Of a stretch of 9,279 nucleotides of DNA, positions 1-6,641 are shown in pieces. The notes beneath the pieces are model-generated. The model had not been told where the DNA came from, did not search any database, and worked only from the letters and a program-made list of their open reading frames with translations. The DNA is from Planctomycetaceae bacterium (lineage in GTDB: Bacteria > Planctomycetota > Planctomycetia > Planctomycetales > Planctomycetaceae): assembly GCA_016795125.1 (NCBI GenBank), contig JAEUIG010000717.1:1-9279 (forward strand), given 5' to 3'. Position numbers and translations under genes: made by a program. The first letter of the stretch is position 1. Each line of letters begins with the position of its first letter.

Positions 1-2
1 AA

Positions 3-1244
3 GGCTCCGGCATCGGCGGACTGTGGCGCTACAACAACGACAGCGATTCGTCGTCGGCCTATCGCACGCTGCACATCAATACGTCGCGCGACACGATGGC
101 CTACTCCGACTGGCCCATGCCCAAGGAGTATCCGCACTTCCCGCATCACTCGCTGATCCTCAAGTATTTCGAAAGCTACGTCGACCACTTCGGCTTCCGC
201 GACAAGCTCACGTTCCAGACGGCCGTTGAGCACATCCGGCCGCTCCCGCAGGGGGGCTACGAAGTCACCGTCCGCGACCGCGAAGGGCATGCGTCGACCC
301 GCACCTACTCCGCCGTCCTGGTCGCCAACGGCCACCACTCCGAGCCGCGCTGGCCGGCCTTCCCCGGCAAGTTCACCGGCGAGGTCATGCACGCGCACTA
401 CTATCGCGAGCCCGGCAAAATGGCCGGCAAACGCGTCCTCGTCGTCGGTCTCGGAAACTCGAGCTGCGACATCGTCTGCGAAACCGCCCGCGTCTCGGAG
501 AAAACGTTTCTGTCGACGCGCCGCGGTGCGCACATCATCCCCAAGTACATGTTCGGTCTCGCGATGGACCAGGTCCTGCCCTCGTGGTGCTGGCGCTACC
601 TGCCGTTCCCCGTCCTGCAGTTTCTGTTCGCGACCGGACTGTTCCTCTCACGCGGACGCGTGCAGGATTACGGCATTCCCAAGCCGACGCATCGCGTCCT
701 CCAGGAACACCCGACCATTTCGGCCGACCTGCTCAATATCCTCGGCCACGGCGACGCCCATGTGAAGCCCACCATCAAGGAGCTGCGCGGCAACAAGGTC
801 CTCTTCGCCGACGACACCGAGGAAGAGATCGACATCATCATCTACGCGACCGGCTACAACATCACGTTCCCCTTCCTCGACAAGGAAGTCCTCAACCCTG
901 CCGACAACCAGGTGCAGCTCTATCGCAACGTGATCCATCCGGATTACCCGGGGCTGTTTTTCATCGGACTGGTGCAGCCCTGGGGCGCCATCATGCCGCT
1001 CGCCGAAGCCCAGTCGGAATGGGCCGCCGACCTCATCCAGAACAAATGCGGGCTGCCCTCCGCCGACGACATGCGCCGCGCGTGGCATCACGAGCACGAC
1101 AAGATGGCCCGTCGCTACACCCAGTCCTCCCGCCATACGATCCAGGTCGACTTCTTCCCCTACATCGACCAGCTCCGCCGCGAACGCCGCCGCAAGCCAT
1201 CGGCGACGCAAACGGCCCCGTCACCAGCGCTCGCCCCCCACTGA
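3..1244 (+). CDS. Flavin-containing monooxygenase (FMO family), 5' end outside window
   Basis: The reading frame is open from the first bases of the window, so the gene starts upstream; 413 residues are visible. The visible part begins GIGGLWRYNN, the stretch that follows the N-terminal FAD dinucleotide-binding motif in class B flavin monooxygenases, so roughly 30-50 residues with the first GxGxxG are missing. The signature FxGxxxHxxxY is complete at fragment residues 124-134 (FTGEVMHAHYY). The NADPH-binding Rossmann motif GLGNSS is at 149-154, and the ATGY motif is at 282-285. Enzymes of this family use NADPH, FAD and O2 to oxygenate soft nucleophiles (N, S) or to do Baeyer-Villiger oxidation; the substrate cannot be read from this sequence. 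The protein is expected to be cytosolic. The last 20 residues (Arg-rich, then Ala/Pro/Thr-rich) look like a variable tail. A perfect 13-bp inverted repeat lies 25 bp after the stop. Family assignment is very secure, substrate unknown. Confidence 0.93.
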   Translation, partial: GSGIGGLWRYNNDSDSSSAYRTLHINTSRDTMAYSDWPMPKEYPHFPHHSLILKYFESYVDHFGFRDKLTFQTAVEHIRPLPQGGYEVTVRDREGHASTRTYSAVLVANGHHSEPRWPAFPGKFTGEVMHAHYYREPGKMAGKRVLVVGLGNSSCDIVCETARVSEKTFLSTRRGAHIIPKYMFGLAMDQVLPSWCWRYLPFPVLQFLFATGLFLSRGRVQDYGIPKPTHRVLQEHPTISADLLNILGHGDAHVKPTIKELRGNKVLFADDTEEEIDIIIYATGYNITFPFLDKEVLNPADNQVQLYRNVIHPDYPGLFFIGLVQPWGAIMPLAEAQSEWAADLIQNKCGLPSADDMRRAWHHEHDKMARRYTQSSRHTIQVDFFPYIDQLRRERRRKPSATQTAPSPALAPH

Positions 1245-1268
1245 CGCTCGCGGTTTCGCGCGGTTTCC

Positions 1269-1324
1269 CCCTCTCCCCCGAGACCCGCATTGAATGCTTG
1301 ACGAGCGCCAATCGGGGGAGAGGG
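1269..1324. repeat. REP-like inverted repeat downstream of the FMO gene
   Basis: CCCTCTCCCCCGA (1269-1281) is perfectly complementary to TCGGGGGAGAGGG (1312-1324), with 30 bases between. The right arm continues into GCCGGGGTGAGGGG. A related arm pair occurs at 8881-8908, so this is probably a dispersed palindromic unit rather than a one-off. It may also fold in the 3' end of the FMO transcript, but there is no T-tract, so a classical intrinsic terminator is not supported. Confidence 0.65.
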
Positions 1325-1500
1325 CCGGGGTGAGGGGCCGAATGCGATCGGCTCAATGGCGCGGCGCCGCATCAAATGGCACGTCCTGAGCACTTCACAA
1401 TGTGCGGCCGCGTGCCGCCGGCATATTTCCTCGGTATGATGCCGCCGTTGCGTCATGTCTCTGCTGCGGCAACCATCCCTTTCTTGCACCGAGGGGCCAC

Positions 1501-1776
1501 ATGAGCGCGTCCGAAACTGCTGTCGCATCGACCAAGCCCAAGATGATGTGGTACGACCAGGTCTGGCTGGCCTTGCCATTCGGTCTCATCATCCTGGGCG
1601 GACTCATCGGAGGCGCCATCGGCGGCGGGGCATGGGCCGTGAACCGCGTCGTCTTCGAAAAGACCGCCACCCCCGTGCTCCGCTACGTCTTCACCGGACT
1701 GATCACCGGCGCGGCCTACCTCTTCTGGCTCGTCCTCGCAGTCATCCTCGTCATGCTGCTCAATCAGAATCAGTAA
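1501..1776 (+). CDS. Small two-helix membrane protein, unknown function
   Basis: This is a 91-residue protein. The start was chosen at 1501 because GAGGGG lies at 1491-1496, four bases before the ATG; the frame is open further upstream (Met at 1402), but that extension is Cys/Pro-rich and lacks a ribosome site. A polar N-terminus (residues 1-20) is followed by two hydrophobic segments, about residues 22-46 and 59-87. The first contains a dense glycine run (GGLIGGAIGGGA) resembling a glycine zipper, which favours close helix packing or oligomerisation. The short loop between them is charged (NRVVFEKTATP). No catalytic motif is visible and I do not recognise the family. A TATGAT hexamer at 1435-1440 could be a -10 element, but no good -35 was found. 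The gene stands alone between the FMO gene and a convergent glycosyltransferase gene. It is likely a real inner-membrane protein. Confidence 0.72.
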   Translation: MSASETAVASTKPKMMWYDQVWLALPFGLIILGGLIGGAIGGGAWAVNRVVFEKTATPVLRYVFTGLITGAAYLFWLVLAVILVMLLNQNQ

Positions 1777-1780
1777 CCCA

Positions 1781-1836
1781 GCTCCCTCCCTCGAATAACC
1801 GTACTGAATCCAAAGGGAACGCCAGTCGGAGGGAGC
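1781..1836 (+). terminator. Inverted repeat just after the small membrane protein gene
   Basis: GCTCCCTCC (1781-1789) pairs perfectly with GGAGGGAGC (1828-1836) across a 38-base loop, starting five bases after the stop codon of the two-helix membrane protein. It could form a 3'-end hairpin on the transcript. The loop is long and no T-run follows, so a terminator role is only a guess; it may be another palindromic intergenic repeat. Confidence 0.35.
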
Positions 1837-1839
1837 GGC

Positions 1840-1967
1840 CCAACCGTATTCGGCACGATTGTCCCGTGAGTCGGTCGCTCACGAAGCAGGCCACGGTGCG
1901 CGGGGTGAACGTGCAACGGTGGGACAGCCGGCTGAACCACAGCACCGATCGCGCCGAACAGAGTTGG
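1840..1967. repeat. Dispersed repeat, two converging copies of a TTCGGCACGAT motif
   Basis: CCAACCGTATTCGGCACGAT (1840-1859) reappears in inverted form at 1948-1967, whose reverse complement is CCAACTCTGTTCGGCGCGAT; 16 of 20 positions agree. The 128-bp unit thus has imperfect terminal inverted repeats. Its right part (1915-1967) matches, in reverse complement, 8638-8690 at 41 of 53 positions by hand alignment without gaps, including TCAGCCGGCTGTCCCA with one difference. The unit contains no credible gene. It sits between the ends of two convergent genes. It may be a MITE-like or REP-like non-coding repeat. Confidence 0.6.
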
Positions 1968-2028
1968 AACCAGGGTCAGGGGCCAGAGCACCCGTCAGCA
2001 TCAATCTCCCAGCGCCCGGCCACTGCCG

Positions 2029-3294
2029 CTATCTGCCCTTCGCAAGCTCCTGCAGCAACACAGCCAGTCGGTCGACGACGACATGCGGCGCATGCTCGTC
2101 CTCAACGATCCGTCGCCCGATGTCGCCCGCAGCGCGCGCCGCCCGCACATCGGCCATCGTTCTCGCGACAAACCCCGCCAGTTCGTCCATGTTGCCATCG
2201 GCGACAATGCCTGCTCCGGTCCCTGCAATCAGCGGCGTCGCAACGTCCAGCGACGCCACAGGAACCCGTGATGCCGCCGCCTGCAGAAAAATGTTCGGCG
2301 AACCTTCGTACTCTTTCGAGCCGGTGCTGACGTATACGTCCGCAGACGCGAGCACCGCCGGCATCCACGCAAAGGGCACGCGGTCCAGGATCGTCACGTT
2401 GTCGGGCTTCGTTGCGCGAATCTCGCGGTCGATCCGGTCGTCTCCCGGATTCAGAATCATCACGAACCACACCTTCGGCAGCTTGCGCGCCAGTTCGAGG
2501 CACAACTGTGGTCGTTTATGAAAGTCATCCGCCCGGCCGACCCACAGCGCATAGCCACCGTTATTCCGGTCGTTGAAGGGGTTTGGCTCCGTCGAGAGGC
2601 GATCCCACTGCGCCAGGTCGACAATGTTCGGCCAGACCACGCTCTCGCGGCCGAACCGCTCCCTGAGCAGTCGCTGCTGTTCTTCATGTTGAGCGACGAT
2701 TCGCGTCGCGCCGTCGATCGCCCGGCGGCACACGTCCCCGCGTTCGCCGTGCACGGAGATGGCTGTCGAGTCCGGAGTAAACCGCGCATCCAGATCGTTG
2801 TTCGATTCCAGAAACAGCACCGATGGCACGCCGGCTTCCCGCGCCGCCGCAATGGCCGCCGCCGACTGTCCCGACACTCCGAAGCAGCACTCCACGTCGG
2901 CCGGCGACTGCGAATACACGGCCGACGGAGTGCCGGGCGCCGGACGCGGGCCCTGCACCAGCCTCGCTGCCGTCAGCAGCGGCAACCGCCACAACAGCCG
3001 CGGGTCCCAGCGGAGCAGCTTCAGCCGCAGCGGGTCCCGGCTGATCGCGACGCTGCGCGCCACGCCCTCGCGGACCCCGTCCAGCGGATCGCTCGCATTC
3101 CAGACCGTCACGTTATCGAATCGTCGCTGCCGAAATCGCCGCAGTGACCGCACCACAAAATGTACGTCGAACTTCGGTCGCGCCGACAGCCCGTTCGCCA
3201 GCAGCCACGCGTGCGTCTCCGCACCGCCCACGCAGGCCGGATCATCCGCATCAAACAGCGGATACGCATGCCAGGCTGTCAGGCGAACGCGCAT
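2029..3294 (-). CDS. GT-B fold glycosyltransferase (GT4-like)
   Basis: The 421-residue length is usual for GT4-type retaining glycosyltransferases, which move a sugar from a nucleotide-sugar donor to a glycan, lipid or small acceptor at the cytosolic membrane face. The N-terminal acceptor half carries VGGAETH (residues 22-28), the glycine-rich loop near the start of this family. The donor-binding half begins near residue 248 (YALWVGRADDFHKRP), with R254 and K260 as likely phosphate-contacting residues. The C-terminal signature EGSPNIFLQAAASRVPVAS is at 330-348. Here the usual E-x7-E pair reads E330-x7-Q338, the second Glu being Gln. No signal peptide or membrane helix is seen. The start at 3294 is the first Met of the frame and immediately precedes the conserved N-terminal strand, but the upstream sequence has only a weak ribosome site. 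It is the last of three leftward genes, 59 bp after the PPC-domain gene. Donor and acceptor are unknown. Confidence 0.9.
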   Translation of the reverse strand: MRVRLTAWHAYPLFDADDPACVGGAETHAWLLANGLSARPKFDVHFVVRSLRRFRQRRFDNVTVWNASDPLDGVREGVARSVAISRDPLRLKLLRWDPRLLWRLPLLTAARLVQGPRPAPGTPSAVYSQSPADVECCFGVSGQSAAAIAAAREAGVPSVLFLESNNDLDARFTPDSTAISVHGERGDVCRRAIDGATRIVAQHEEQQRLLRERFGRESVVWPNIVDLAQWDRLSTEPNPFNDRNNGGYALWVGRADDFHKRPQLCLELARKLPKVWFVMILNPGDDRIDREIRATKPDNVTILDRVPFAWMPAVLASADVYVSTGSKEYEGSPNIFLQAAASRVPVASLDVATPLIAGTGAGIVADGNMDELAGFVARTMADVRAARAAGDIGRRIVEDEHAPHVVVDRLAVLLQELAKGR

Positions 3295-3319
3295 GGAGCC
3301 GAGTCAATGTCAGTCGAGA

Positions 3320-3338
3320 GGCGGGGTTAAACCCCGCC
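3320..3338. repeat. Hairpin between the PPC-domain gene and the glycosyltransferase gene
   Basis: GGCGGGGT (3320-3327), loop TAA, ACCCCGCC (3331-3338) make a perfect 8-bp stem in the 59-bp gap. It lies 15 bp past the stop of the leftward PPC gene and 25 bp before the start of the glycosyltransferase gene. It could weaken read-through, stabilise an upstream transcript end, or be another dispersed palindrome. There is no T-tract on either side. Confidence 0.5.
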
Positions 3339-3353
3339 GCTCCGCGGAAGCAC

Positions 3354-4997
3354 TTAAGGCGTCACGGTCAACCAAATGTCCGGCGAGCGCAGCGGCTGCC
3401 GAATCAGCGGGGCGGTCGCCGCTCGTCGCGTCTCCCCCGCTGCGCCGGTCACCGAGAACGGTCCGCCCGACTTCGTTCCCGCCGGTGCTTCCAGTTTCAG
3501 TGCCACTGCATCCGTCCCGGCCGGGACCACCAGGCTGCCGGGCGACTCCGGCTCCGGACTGATCATCGTCGCCGTGACTCCCGCCGGCAGCCCGTCGAGA
3601 GACAACGTAACCGGCTCGGCCATCCCGCCGGTGCGCAGGACTTTGAGCTTCACTTCCAACGGCTCGCCGGATTTGACGGTGAACGCGTCCTGGTCCAGTT
3701 CGAGGCTGAAGCCCGGCTGCTCGGGAATCGCCGTCACGACGTAGAAGTACCGCTCGCCCCCGAATTCGTACCGGTCGGCGATCTCGATCTCATGCTCGCC
3801 GTCGGCAGACGGAACCAGTGTCATGACGGAATCGAACTCGCTGCCCACGTCGTCAATGCGATCGAGGACCGTGCCGTCCGCCGTGCGGACAGTGAGCACC
3901 GGGTCCAGCGGCGATCCCAGCCGGCGTGCGAACACCGTCAGCGTGTATTTCACATTCGCCGCCGCCGTGAACCGGCAGATGTCGCGGTCTCCCGGCTGTT
4001 CCAGGCAGCCCCACACCGCGCCGGGGACGGCCAGGGGATTCGTTGCGGCCTCCGGATCGGTCTCGGCCTGTACCGCGGCAGGTACGACGGGCAGCCGATC
4101 GAACTCCCATGTGCCGGGAACATCGACCCCCGCCGCCAGGCCCGCTTCCGACTTCTGCGGAACAATCTCGACCGGCTCCGGCATGTTCCAGCCGGTAAGT
4201 CGATACGGCCCGGCCGGATCGGAAGTCGTCGGCGCCACGCGATCGACAAACGGACCGGTCGTCAGTGTGAGGCGATACACGTAATCGGCGCCATTCGAAA
4301 ACGCGATCGTCGAGTTCGGGTCTTTCGGAAAGGAAAACAGCCGCACGGCAAAGACGCCATCAGCGGGCGCTGTGAACACAATCTGCGGATCGATTCCGTG
4401 GTCGTCGTCGTTCTGCGCAACGACGAACCCCTGTGGCGAAACGATCTGCAGGATCCCGTCCATCGGACTGCCGAGCGTGCGGTCCGCATCGAGCGAAGCC
4501 ACGAGCGTCTGACCGGCCGTCAGCGGGACCTGGACCATGTCGACATCGTTCGACTGATCGAGGATACCGTTCAGCACGACCCCGGCGGCATCGACCGATT
4601 GCGATACCGCCGCCGCGTTGTTGGGTTCGACTTCTGCCAGTTCCGGCAGCGATCCGATAATGAGCGGCCGCAGCCGCGACGCGCCGGCCTCATTGAACAG
4701 CCGCACCCAGTAGACTCCGGCCGGCGTCTCGGCCGCGGCGGTCAGCGTGAATGTCCCGGCCTCCCCTGGTTGGGCCGTAATCCACTCCGGACGGTTCGTC
4801 CAGACGCTCAGCGGCGCGTCGCCGGCGGCGCCGATGATCTTCACCGAGGCGGACTGCCCGCGCTGCACGCCCGCCGGAAAAAATGCCGTGGGACTGGGCG
4901 GTTCCGCGGCCCGCAATGACACGGCGAAACCGCCAGCGACAATCGCTGCCACGCAGTGCATTCCCAGCGAACTCAAAACCTTCCGCAATCGGCACAT
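3354..4997 (-). CDS. Secreted protein with PPC-type domains
   Basis: This 547-residue protein starts with a Sec-type signal peptide: a basic N-terminus (CRLRK), a hydrophobic core near residues 13-28, and likely cleavage around ALA-like SLRAA at 27-31. A second possible start is Met13. Residues about 120-250 look like a pre-peptidase C-terminal (PPC) beta-sandwich. It opens with EVEPNN and continues NDVDMVQVPLTAGQTL and DGILQIVSPQG, with an acidic run NDDDHG at 196-201 that may bind Ca2+. A second such domain covers about 325-425 (GDRDICRFTAAANVKYTL, DPVLTVRTADGTVL). The C-terminal part (435-515) resembles an Ig-like sandwich (GLPAGVTATM). There is no protease domain, so the role is probably binding or structural outside the cytoplasm. 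The gene begins 20 bp after the DMFase-like gene, with a tandem GGGTTGA repeat just before its ATG, so co-transcription is likely. Confidence 0.88.
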   Translation of the reverse strand: MCRLRKVLSSLGMHCVAAIVAGGFAVSLRAAEPPSPTAFFPAGVQRGQSASVKIIGAAGDAPLSVWTNRPEWITAQPGEAGTFTLTAAAETPAGVYWVRLFNEAGASRLRPLIIGSLPELAEVEPNNAAAVSQSVDAAGVVLNGILDQSNDVDMVQVPLTAGQTLVASLDADRTLGSPMDGILQIVSPQGFVVAQNDDDHGIDPQIVFTAPADGVFAVRLFSFPKDPNSTIAFSNGADYVYRLTLTTGPFVDRVAPTTSDPAGPYRLTGWNMPEPVEIVPQKSEAGLAAGVDVPGTWEFDRLPVVPAAVQAETDPEAATNPLAVPGAVWGCLEQPGDRDICRFTAAANVKYTLTVFARRLGSPLDPVLTVRTADGTVLDRIDDVGSEFDSVMTLVPSADGEHEIEIADRYEFGGERYFYVVTAIPEQPGFSLELDQDAFTVKSGEPLEVKLKVLRTGGMAEPVTLSLDGLPAGVTATMISPEPESPGSLVVPAGTDAVALKLEAPAGTKSGGPFSVTGAAGETRRAATAPLIRQPLRSPDIWLTVTP

Positions 4998-5000
4998 CTC

Positions 5001-5014
5001 TCAACCCTCAACCC
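5001..5014 (-). repeat. Tandem heptamer overlapping the ribosome site of the PPC-domain gene
   Basis: Two perfect direct copies of TCAACCC (5001-5007, 5008-5014; GGGTTGA on the coding strand) fill most of the 20-bp gap between the DMFase-like and PPC-domain genes, ending three bases before the ATG. The purine-rich coding-strand copies (GAGGGTTGAGGGTTGAGAG) also form the only plausible ribosome site. A change in copy number would alter ribosome-site spacing or number without touching either coding region. Confidence 0.5.
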
Positions 5015-5017
5015 TCG

Positions 5018-6523
5018 TCACTCCGCGATCGCCCGTCGCAACAGGTTCGCCGTGATCCGCTGCACCCGCTCGTCCGGTCCGTGCGGGCGGCTCCAGTGCG
5101 ACCACGGCAGCGTGTGTCCGGGCGGCGAACTCATCCCCTGCGCCCAGAAAATCGTGGACGCGTTGAATACGAAGTTCCCCTTCGGTCCCGGGTAAATCGT
5201 CGCCATCCACTGCTGCGGATTGTCGCCTCCCTGCCACGCGGTCCCGCCGGCCACGATCTCCAGACCCGGAATCTCAGGCGGATCGCCGTGATACTCCCAG
5301 CCGATCAGCCCGGGAATCGAATCCCCCGCTTTCACACCGGTCCCGTCGAAGATCCAGTGGTCCGGCCTGGTAATGACCCAGTCGCCGCCGCCATTGACCG
5401 GTTCAATGTTGCGAGCGCCCATCAGCAGCCCTTCGTCCGGACCGCGAAACGGAAACGGACCGTGATCACGCTCGCGGCCGACAGCATAGTCGTTCTCCGC
5501 TCCGTACGGCCCGCCGCGAAACATGATCCGGTTCGGTCGGCCGTCGAAGCCGGCCCGCAGCGGCGTCACCCAGCAGAGCGTGTTGCCCGACAGGAACAGC
5601 AGATCGACTCCCGCGTCCCGCATCTTCTGCACCGATTCGAACTGCCGGATGTCCCAGTACTCATCGTGCCCGACGCTGATGAACGACTTGCACTTGAGTC
5701 CGCGCTCTGGCGTCACCATGTCGCTGTTCGCGCAGTACGTCACGTCGTAGCCGTGCTCTTCCAGCCAGTACGCCAGCGGAAACTCCAGCGGCAGGAACTC
5801 GCCTGCGCCCACCGTCAGCGGATCGTTGACGACCGCCATGAACTGCGCCTCACGGCCGTAGGGCCGATCGAAGCTGACATCGGCCCACGGACCCTGGTTC
5901 CCCTGGGGATGCGTGTAGACCGAGTAATGGCTCGGCCACTGGTTGTAGGCCTGCCAGGTGTTGTCCGAACACTGAAACAGGATGTCGGCCGGCCGGTCGT
6001 CCCGGACGATGAACACGACGTAACTCTGCCAGTACGGTGCGTCCGGACCGGGGAGCGTTGTAAGTCGCCCGAGATAAACTCCGCTCACCCAGTCGTTCGG
6101 AATGGTCAGCGTCGCGCTCGACGTCCAGCGGCATTCGTGCAGGTCTTTTTCTCCGGGCTGCGGGACCTCCTGCGCGCTCCCTTCCAGCGGGCCGATGGTC
6201 GTCATCAGCCGCGCTCCTCGTCCGCCGTAGTAGCCCATGCGGAAGATCTCAATCCGGTACGGCTGCGGCGGATCGGTCGAGACCATGATGTCGAGGGACT
6301 CGCCGGCGGCGACGCTCTGCCGCGAGCAATACCCTTCGATCCACGACGACCGGTACTCCTGGGAATCGACGCGCACCCGGGTGAGCTGCCAGTCGGTCGC
6401 GCCCGCCTGCCCATTCTCATCCACGATGACGGCGGACGGCCGCAGTGCGTCGAGTTCCGGCGAAGCGGCATTGAGAGACGTTGCCAGACCGATCAGGCAC
6501 AGCGCCGAGAGCAAGCGGAGCAT
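5018..6523 (-). CDS. Secreted N,N-dimethylformamidase large-subunit-like protein
   Basis: The start is set at 6523 because the protein then begins with a clear signal peptide (MLRLLSALCLIGLATSLNAA, cleavage about residue 20); the open frame reaches back to 6658, but that part is not signal-like. The mature protein (501 residues with the signal) matches the N,N-dimethylformamidase beta-subunit-like family (DMFA2 C-terminal type). Family landmarks are RMGYYGGRGARL (95-106), SGVYLGRL (147-154), VVFIVRDDRPADILFQ with SDNTWQAYN (169-194), FPLAYWLEEHGYDVTYC (248-264), SVGHDEYW (283-290) and FLSGNTLCW (310-318). Characterised DMFase uses a mononuclear iron held by two Tyr and one Glu and hydrolyses an amide. 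Y289 and one Tyr of 252-263 are candidate ligands, but the Glu cannot be placed without a structural alignment. Most distant family members have no known substrate, so amidase activity is unproven. It is the first gene of the leftward set, with a palindrome TTTGTA-N5-TACAAA 91 bp upstream. Confidence 0.87.
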   Translation of the reverse strand: MLRLLSALCLIGLATSLNAASPELDALRPSAVIVDENGQAGATDWQLTRVRVDSQEYRSSWIEGYCSRQSVAAGESLDIMVSTDPPQPYRIEIFRMGYYGGRGARLMTTIGPLEGSAQEVPQPGEKDLHECRWTSSATLTIPNDWVSGVYLGRLTTLPGPDAPYWQSYVVFIVRDDRPADILFQCSDNTWQAYNQWPSHYSVYTHPQGNQGPWADVSFDRPYGREAQFMAVVNDPLTVGAGEFLPLEFPLAYWLEEHGYDVTYCANSDMVTPERGLKCKSFISVGHDEYWDIRQFESVQKMRDAGVDLLFLSGNTLCWVTPLRAGFDGRPNRIMFRGGPYGAENDYAVGRERDHGPFPFRGPDEGLLMGARNIEPVNGGGDWVITRPDHWIFDGTGVKAGDSIPGLIGWEYHGDPPEIPGLEIVAGGTAWQGGDNPQQWMATIYPGPKGNFVFNASTIFWAQGMSSPPGHTLPWSHWSRPHGPDERVQRITANLLRRAIAE

Positions 6524-6613
6524 CGGGCAATTCCGAGGGAGCAGTGGCGGTTCGTACGGCCGGCCATCATGCCCAAAATGTGCTCCCGCGACGAGTCCCG
6601 TGGGCGGCTCTCG

Positions 6614-6630
6614 TTTGTAGTTCGTACAAA
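6614..6630. promoter_or_regulatory. Operator-like palindrome upstream of the DMFase-like gene
   Basis: TTTGTA (6614-6619), five bases, TACAAA (6625-6630) form a perfect 6-bp inverted repeat in an A/T-rich island of otherwise G/C-rich sequence. It lies about 91 bases before the start of the DMFase-like gene, a position suited to a dimeric repressor or activator. No convincing -35/-10 pair could be assigned around it. Confidence 0.35.
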
Positions 6631-6641
6631 TCCGTCGCCCC

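Noticed and set aside
3144..4919. Long rightward open frame (591 codons) opposite the glycosyltransferase and PPC-domain genes
   Set aside because: It is a shadow frame caused by G/C-rich third codon positions of the leftward genes. Its product is Arg/His/Pro-rich with no domain, while the opposite strand gives clear families and a signal peptide.
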